Assembly (NCBI GenBank): GCA_003489485.1
Contig: DNMB01000180.1
Coordinates: 10,259 to 28,163 of the forward strand
Reading direction: 5' to 3'
Source of the DNA: Chitinophagaceae bacterium
GTDB lineage: Bacteria; Bacteroidota; Bacteroidia; Chitinophagales; Chitinophagaceae
DNA length: 17,905 nt
A program made the translations under genes and the position numbers. The notes under the pieces are model-generated. The model saw only the letters and a list, made by a program, of their open reading frames with translations. It searched no databases and was not told the DNA's origin. Positions 13,757-17,905 of the stretch are shown here, in pieces (the first letter of the stretch is position 1; each line of letters opens with the position of its first letter).

Positions 13757-15100
13757 ATGCAACAGCAACGGAACGTTTTTTCTTTTTGGCAAGGAGGACT
13801 TTGGTTGATCCTGCTGCTGACCTCCTGCAGCACACAGTGGCAAGTACAAAAAATCGCTCATCGACAGCTCGCTAAGAACGAGGCTTTTGATAAAGCTCAT
13901 TGGGGAGTGAGCATTTTGGCCGTTGATGCCAATAAGTACTGGTACGATCAAAACGGACAAAAGTATTTTGTGCCGGCCAGCAATGTAAAGATCCCCACCT
14001 GCTATGTGGCCATGAAGCATCTTGGCGATCGGCTTCCGGGAGCCATGGTGTTGGAAACGGCCGATACATTATTTGTTCAGCCTAGTGGCGATCCCAGTTT
14101 TTTGCATCCAGACTTTTCGGTACAACCCTTGCTCCAAAAGATGCGTCAGGCCAACAAACACGTTGCCCTCGCTTATTCTGTGCGTGACCGGTTCGAAGCC
14201 TATGGTAGCGGTTGGTCGTGGGATGACTATCAAGAGCCCTATCTTGCCGAGCGAAGTGCCCTGCCACTCTATGGTAACCTTGTTTATTTTGAGGCACGTG
14301 ACCAGCGTTTGCATGCAACGCCTTCATTGGCGCTGCGCCCTCCCTTTTGTAAGGAGCCCATGATGCAATTGCTGGGGTCGGGTGGAAAGTTCACCCTGTC
14401 TCGCAGCCAAGATGAAAATCTCTTTTCGATCAACAGAAGTACCAAACCCTTTGGCAAGACCTCTATTCCGTACAAGACGAACAAAGGGGTTACCAATTTT
14501 ATTTTTTTACAAGATACGTTGCAACAACTCGGATTGACCGCATCGGTTAGTTTACGCAGTGAGCCCATTAAAGGGCAATTGTTGCTCTCGCAGCCTACCG
14601 ATTCGTTGCTTCGCCCATTGATGCACCGCAGCGATAATTTCTTTGCAGAGCAAAGCTTGCTAATGGTCAGTCAACGCTTATTGGGATACATGAGCGACCG
14701 AGCCCTGATCGATACGATGCTGGCCTCTGACCTGGCTGGTTTACCACAGCCTCCCCGTTGGGTAGATGGGTCGGGACTGAGTCGTTATAATCTTTTTACC
14801 CCGCAAGATATGGTCACGATCCTCTATCGCATGCAACGGGAGTTTGGTTGGGAGCGCATTCGCACTATATTTCCAAGCGGTAATGAGGGAACGCTTAGCG
14901 GATACTATGTTTCGGACAGCGCCTCCATCTATGCAAAAACAGGTACGTTGAGTGGCGTGGTGTCACTCAGTGGTTTTTTGCAAACAAAAAAAGGAAAATG
15001 GTTGGCTTTTTCAGTGATGGTCAACAATCATCAAACTACCGCTTCGGCCATTCGTCGTCAGATCGAGAAATTCTTAGTGGAGCTACGCTCTCGCTATTAA
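13757..15100 (+). CDS. dacB: D-alanyl-D-alanine carboxypeptidase/endopeptidase, PBP4 (DacB) family, lipoprotein
   Basis: The 447-residue class C penicillin-binding protein trims or cleaves peptide crosslinks in peptidoglycan. Active-site motifs are Ser75-x-x-Lys78 (PASNVKIP), SDN at 292-294 and KTG at 394-396 (YAKTGTLSG). The long insert between the first two motifs is typical of the PBP4 type. The N-terminus is a signal ending in the lipobox LTSC with Cys24, so it is probably membrane-anchored, unlike the soluble periplasmic E. coli PBP4. I chose ATG 13757 (MQQQRNVFSF); a TTG lies one codon earlier. It is 21 bases after the arginase-family gene and may be cotranscribed. It converges on mutL with a 17-base gap. 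Confidence 0.92.
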   Translation: MQQQRNVFSFWQGGLWLILLLTSCSTQWQVQKIAHRQLAKNEAFDKAHWGVSILAVDANKYWYDQNGQKYFVPASNVKIPTCYVAMKHLGDRLPGAMVLETADTLFVQPSGDPSFLHPDFSVQPLLQKMRQANKHVALAYSVRDRFEAYGSGWSWDDYQEPYLAERSALPLYGNLVYFEARDQRLHATPSLALRPPFCKEPMMQLLGSGGKFTLSRSQDENLFSINRSTKPFGKTSIPYKTNKGVTNFIFLQDTLQQLGLTASVSLRSEPIKGQLLLSQPTDSLLRPLMHRSDNFFAEQSLLMVSQRLLGYMSDRALIDTMLASDLAGLPQPPRWVDGSGLSRYNLFTPQDMVTILYRMQREFGWERIRTIFPSGNEGTLSGYYVSDSASIYAKTGTLSGVVSLSGFLQTKKGKWLAFSVMVNNHQTTASAIRRQIEKFLVELRSRY

Positions 15101-15117
15101 TGGATGGACCCCATCGG

Positions 15118-16902
15118 TCATTTACCAAATAGCGAGGATAAATAACTATTGCTGAAGGCAAGGTAGGTAGGCTTACCATCGGGTGTTTGCCCCGGTTGCT
15201 TGCAAGCAAGCAGATCCATAACCAGTTGCCGCATCTCTTTTTGACTGAGCGTCGTACCAGCTTTGATACGGCGATGCTTGACCAGCGAGCGGATCAGTTT
15301 CTCTCGCATGGAATATCCTGCATCCGCATTGTAGTGTTTGTATTCTTCCAATAGCGACTCGATGATACTTTTTTCTTTTCCGGATTGAATAGTAGCAGGG
15401 GTGGCCTGAATAATGAATTCACCCGAACTACCGGCCTCAAGCAAAAAGCCCAAAGAGACCAGCGAAGGACAAAGCTCTGTTAACAAGGCTGCATCGGCCG
15501 GTGGCAGCGAAAGGGTAATCGGGAACATCGTTCGCTGCGCAGCGATCGGTTTTTCTGTGCTGCTTTGTTGTAATTGTTCGTATAAGATCCGCTCGTGTGC
15601 TCCTTGTTGGTCGATCAACCAAAATCCTTCGGAGGTCTGGTAGACGATATAGCTGTTGTGTAATCCCATTACGACGATCGCCTCTTCTTCGAGGGCATGC
15701 TGTAACAGCGGGGCAGCCGGTGTAGGTTCAGAGGCAGTCCAGTCGGTGGGGTAGGGTCTAAAACCTGTGGGCTGAATCAGATGCGCCTGGTTTTTTTGCG
15801 TAAAGCTTCTGAACAGGGAGCTGTCCGCTGCTCTCGTCTTATTTTCTTCGGTGAAGGGCTGTTGTATGGATGATAGTTGCTGAATGGAGGCATCCAGTTC
15901 GAAATCGAGAGTGGGGGTAATGCTGAATTGCGCCAATGCGTGCTTTACCGCAGCTTGCACAAACGCATAAACGATCTTTTCGTCTTCGAATTTTATTTCT
16001 TGCTTGGTAGGATGAACGTTGATGTCGATCTGTTGCGGATCAAGATCGATAAAGAGCACATAGAGTGGAAAATGATCGGGGGCCAACATTCCCTGAAAGG
16101 CACTCATTACCGCATGGTGCAGATACCCGCTTCTGATAAAGCGGTTATTGACAAAAAAGTATTGCTCTCCTCTTGTTTTGCGCGCTGCGTCGGGTTTACC
16201 TACAAAGCCGCGAATATTCAAATAATCGGTTTCTTCTTTAACGGTGACCAGTTTTGATTCGTAGGAGGCCCCCATCAATTGTACGATCCGTTGCTTGAGT
16301 GTACCGCTCTCTAGTTGAAAGAGTTGCTGGTTATTGGCATGCAGACTAAACGCAATGGCAGGAAAGGCCAGTGCCACCCGAGAAAACTCATCGATGATGT
16401 GACGCATTTCGGCTGCGTTGCTCTTTAGAAAATTGCGACGGGCCGGCACATTAAAGAACAAATTCTTCATGGCCACACTGGTGCCTTGCGGAGCGGCGAT
16501 CGGCTCTGCTTTTACAAGTTGGCTGTTCTCGACCTCAATATAGTATCCTGTTTCGCTCTCTGCGGTGCGCGTGCGCAATTCAACTTGCGCAACGGCAGCT
16601 ACCGAGGCCAGTGCCTCTCCGCGAAACCCCATGGTTTGTATACAAAACAGGTCTTCTATGCGGCTGATCTTGGAAGTGGCGTGCCTTCCGAAACAAAGTT
16701 TCGCGTCTGCTTCGTTCATCCCCTTGCCATTGTCCACTACCTGCACCAGCGACTTGCCTGCATCATTGATGATAAGTTGAATGGAGGTGGCCGATGCGTC
16801 GACCGCATTTTCGAGCAACTCCTTTACTGCGCTGGCCGGTCGCTGAATGACCTCTCCGGCGGCGATCTGATTGGCAATATGGTCGGGTAAAACGGTAATC
16901 AA
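15118..16902 (-). CDS. mutL: DNA mismatch repair protein MutL
   Basis: MutL couples mismatch recognition by MutS to strand nicking and excision. The N-terminal GHKL ATPase is intact: ELLENAVDAS (28-37), DNGKGM (57-62), TSKI and GFRGEAL (92-98), followed by PARRNFLK. A variable linker leads to the C-terminal dimer domain. The endonuclease motif region reads DQQGAHERILYE (431-442) instead of DQHAx2Ex4E, and the C-terminal motif is TPDGKPT instead of CPHGRPT. No ATG or GTG start is in frame after the TAG at 16948-16950. TTG at 16926 lies inside a TATTTTTG promoter element, so I prefer TTG at 16902 (ITVLPDHIANQIAAGEV), giving 594 residues. The longer form would be 602. Confidence 0.94.
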   Translation of the reverse strand: MITVLPDHIANQIAAGEVIQRPASAVKELLENAVDASATSIQLIINDAGKSLVQVVDNGKGMNEADAKLCFGRHATSKISRIEDLFCIQTMGFRGEALASVAAVAQVELRTRTAESETGYYIEVENSQLVKAEPIAAPQGTSVAMKNLFFNVPARRNFLKSNAAEMRHIIDEFSRVALAFPAIAFSLHANNQQLFQLESGTLKQRIVQLMGASYESKLVTVKEETDYLNIRGFVGKPDAARKTRGEQYFFVNNRFIRSGYLHHAVMSAFQGMLAPDHFPLYVLFIDLDPQQIDINVHPTKQEIKFEDEKIVYAFVQAAVKHALAQFSITPTLDFELDASIQQLSSIQQPFTEENKTRAADSSLFRSFTQKNQAHLIQPTGFRPYPTDWTASEPTPAAPLLQHALEEEAIVVMGLHNSYIVYQTSEGFWLIDQQGAHERILYEQLQQSSTEKPIAAQRTMFPITLSLPPADAALLTELCPSLVSLGFLLEAGSSGEFIIQATPATIQSGKEKSIIESLLEEYKHYNADAGYSMREKLIRSLVKHRRIKAGTTLSQKEMRQLVMDLLACKQPGQTPDGKPTYLAFSNSYLSSLFGK

Positions 16903-16923
16903 GGGACTCTCTGATTGAGCCTT

Positions 16924-16931
16924 CAAAAATA
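16924..16931 (-). promoter_or_regulatory. Putative -7 element for mutL
   Basis: The - strand reads TATTTTTG, an exact TAnnTTTG match. Its last three bases are the first possible TTG start codon of mutL, so transcription from here requires a later start; TTG 16902 would leave a leader of about 18 bases. No good -33 TTG was seen. Confidence 0.4.
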
Positions 16932-17057
16932 CGGCTTTGCCACCGTTCTACAGGGGGCGTCAAGATGCTTTTTTGTCTTACACGAATTGGGCGTTTTGCG
17001 GCAAGCGATTACGGTAAAAAGAGTATTTTTATTTTTCTTGTTATTAAACATCTTTTC

Positions 17058-17905
17058 ATGAGAGCCATATTGACCATTGCCTTGTTGGGTTTTTTGTCTG
17101 TTCAGTCGGTTAAGGCCCAGTCTAATGCCACTAAGGCCCGGGCCCGTTGGGTCGACAGCGTGTTCGCAAGCCTGACCGAAGACCAGCGCATTGCGCAGTT
17201 GATGGTGATCCGGGCACATTCCAACCTGGGCCCCGAGCACATTGCTAAAGTAGAACGCGATATCATCGATTATAATGTGGGCGCCCTTTGTTTTTTTCAG
17301 GGAGGGCCTGTTCGCCAGGCACTACTCACCAATCGCTATCAGCAAATAGCGCGTACCCCCCTGATGGTCACTATCGATGGCGAATGGGGGTTGGGCATGC
17401 GTCTTGACAGTGTTACCCGATTCCCTTACCAACTTACTCTTGGTGCATTGCAAGACGAGGGTCTTGTGTACAGGATGGGAGTAGCGGTAGGAGAGCAATG
17501 CAAGCGCATCGGGGTACACGTTAACTACGCTCCGGTGGTAGACATCAATAACAATCCCGATAATCCTGTGATCGGTTTTCGCTCTTTTGGCGAAGACCTT
17601 GGTAAGGTAAGCCGCATGGGTATAGCGTATATGAAAGGGATGCAGGATGCCGGCATCATGGCTTGTGCCAAACATTTTCCAGGCCATGGCGATGTTGCTG
17701 TAGATTCTCATTACGACCTGCCGGTAATCAATAAGTCGATGACGCAGCTCGACTCGATGGAGCTGGTTCCGTTCAGGGCCATTTTTGCGGCCGGGGTAGG
17801 CAGCGTGATGATCGCGCATCTGGCCATACCCGCCATTGATACAGCCGCACAACGAGCCACCTCTATTTCGCGCAACAACGTAACGGAACTACTTCGCAAC
17901 AAGCT
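17058..17905 (+). CDS. Family 3 glycoside hydrolase, secreted, N-terminal part (3' end outside window)
   Basis: The frame from ATG 17058 is open to the window edge (282 codons). A signal peptide (MRAILTIALLGFLSVQSVKA, cleavage likely after Ala20) precedes a GH3 TIM barrel: LTEDQRIAQLMVIRAHS, MVTIDGEWGLGMRLD (about 113-127), NYAPVVDINNNPDNPVIGFRSFG and KHFPGHGDVAVDSH (205-218). The KHFPGHGD...DSH loop with Asp216 and His218 is the NagZ-type acid/base dyad, pointing to a beta-N-acetylhexosaminidase-like enzyme acting on peptidoglycan or chitin fragments. The nucleophile Asp lies beyond the window. In Bacteroidota such proteins are often long and may carry a C-terminal beta-lactamase-like domain, which cannot be checked here. 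It is divergent from mutL. Confidence 0.9.
   Translation, partial: MRAILTIALLGFLSVQSVKAQSNATKARARWVDSVFASLTEDQRIAQLMVIRAHSNLGPEHIAKVERDIIDYNVGALCFFQGGPVRQALLTNRYQQIARTPLMVTIDGEWGLGMRLDSVTRFPYQLTLGALQDEGLVYRMGVAVGEQCKRIGVHVNYAPVVDINNNPDNPVIGFRSFGEDLGKVSRMGIAYMKGMQDAGIMACAKHFPGHGDVAVDSHYDLPVINKSMTQLDSMELVPFRAIFAAGVGSVMIAHLAIPAIDTAAQRATSISRNNVTELLRNK

Noticed and set aside
13460..14020. 186-codon - strand open frame
   Set aside because: It lies across the 3' end of the arginase-family gene and the 5' end of the PBP4 gene, both with intact motifs; its translation resembles no family.
17024..17037. Promoter for the GH3 gene (TATTTTTA and TATTTTTC)
   Set aside because: Both miss the final G of TAnnTTTG in a T-rich run, and no TTG lies at a suitable spacing upstream.
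17322..17852. 176-codon - strand open frame at the right end
   Set aside because: It is antisense to a clearly recognisable GH3 domain in the + frame and shows no family motif.
1..17905. Mobile element, CRISPR array, defence or biosynthetic cluster
   Set aside because: No transposase, integrase, terminal inverted repeats, spaced direct repeats or toxin-antitoxin pairs were seen; gene content is housekeeping and envelope metabolism throughout.

Overview
The window looks like ordinary chromosomal DNA of a Bacteroidota bacterium, most likely Chitinophagaceae or a close relative. The evidence is the gene content (GldH gliding lipoprotein, a PheS with a CxxC...CxxC insertion, an LpxD-like acyltransferase, an arginase-family protein of the Bacteroidota type, YicC) and the repeated occurrence of the phylum's TAnnTTTG promoter element 4 to 20 bases upstream of gene starts. 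I see no insertion sequence, phage, CRISPR array, tRNA or rRNA. The genus call is inference.

Layout. 1-297 is the 3' part of a glutathione peroxidase, tail to tail with dusB (298-1338, -). From 1365 a + strand block holds a CPBP/CAAX membrane protease, cdsA and psd; the last two are steps of CDP-diacylglycerol and phosphatidylethanolamine synthesis. A YjjG-like HAD phosphatase (-) and an SDR oxidoreductase (+) diverge at about 4.56 kb. From 8412 down to 5325 a tight - strand operon runs yicC, gldH, histidine kinase, response regulator. The only sizeable gene-free stretch (8413-8684) holds a - strand terminator with a promoter-like sequence upstream of it (candidate small RNA or attenuator), two facing DnaA-box-like sites in AT-rich DNA, and the promoters of yicC and the LpxD-like gene. 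Next come the LpxD-like gene (+), a - strand operon pheS, 3-hydroxyacyl-CoA dehydrogenase, extended SDR (12554 to 9649), a divergent arginase-family gene followed by a PBP4-type D,D-carboxypeptidase (+), mutL (-), and the 5' part of a secreted family 3 glycoside hydrolase running off the right edge.

How the genes fit together. Most are housekeeping: envelope lipids (cdsA, psd, LpxD-like), cell wall (PBP4, GH3), tRNA modification and charging (dusB, pheS), and repair (mutL). The most suggestive grouping is gldH with a two-component system whose kinase has almost no extracytoplasmic sensor domain. The other points worth following are the 8.4-8.7 kb intergenic region, a MutL with altered endonuclease motifs, an arginase-family protein missing metal ligands, and several starts that look leaderless or non-ATG. 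I did not find a convincing undescribed multigene system.
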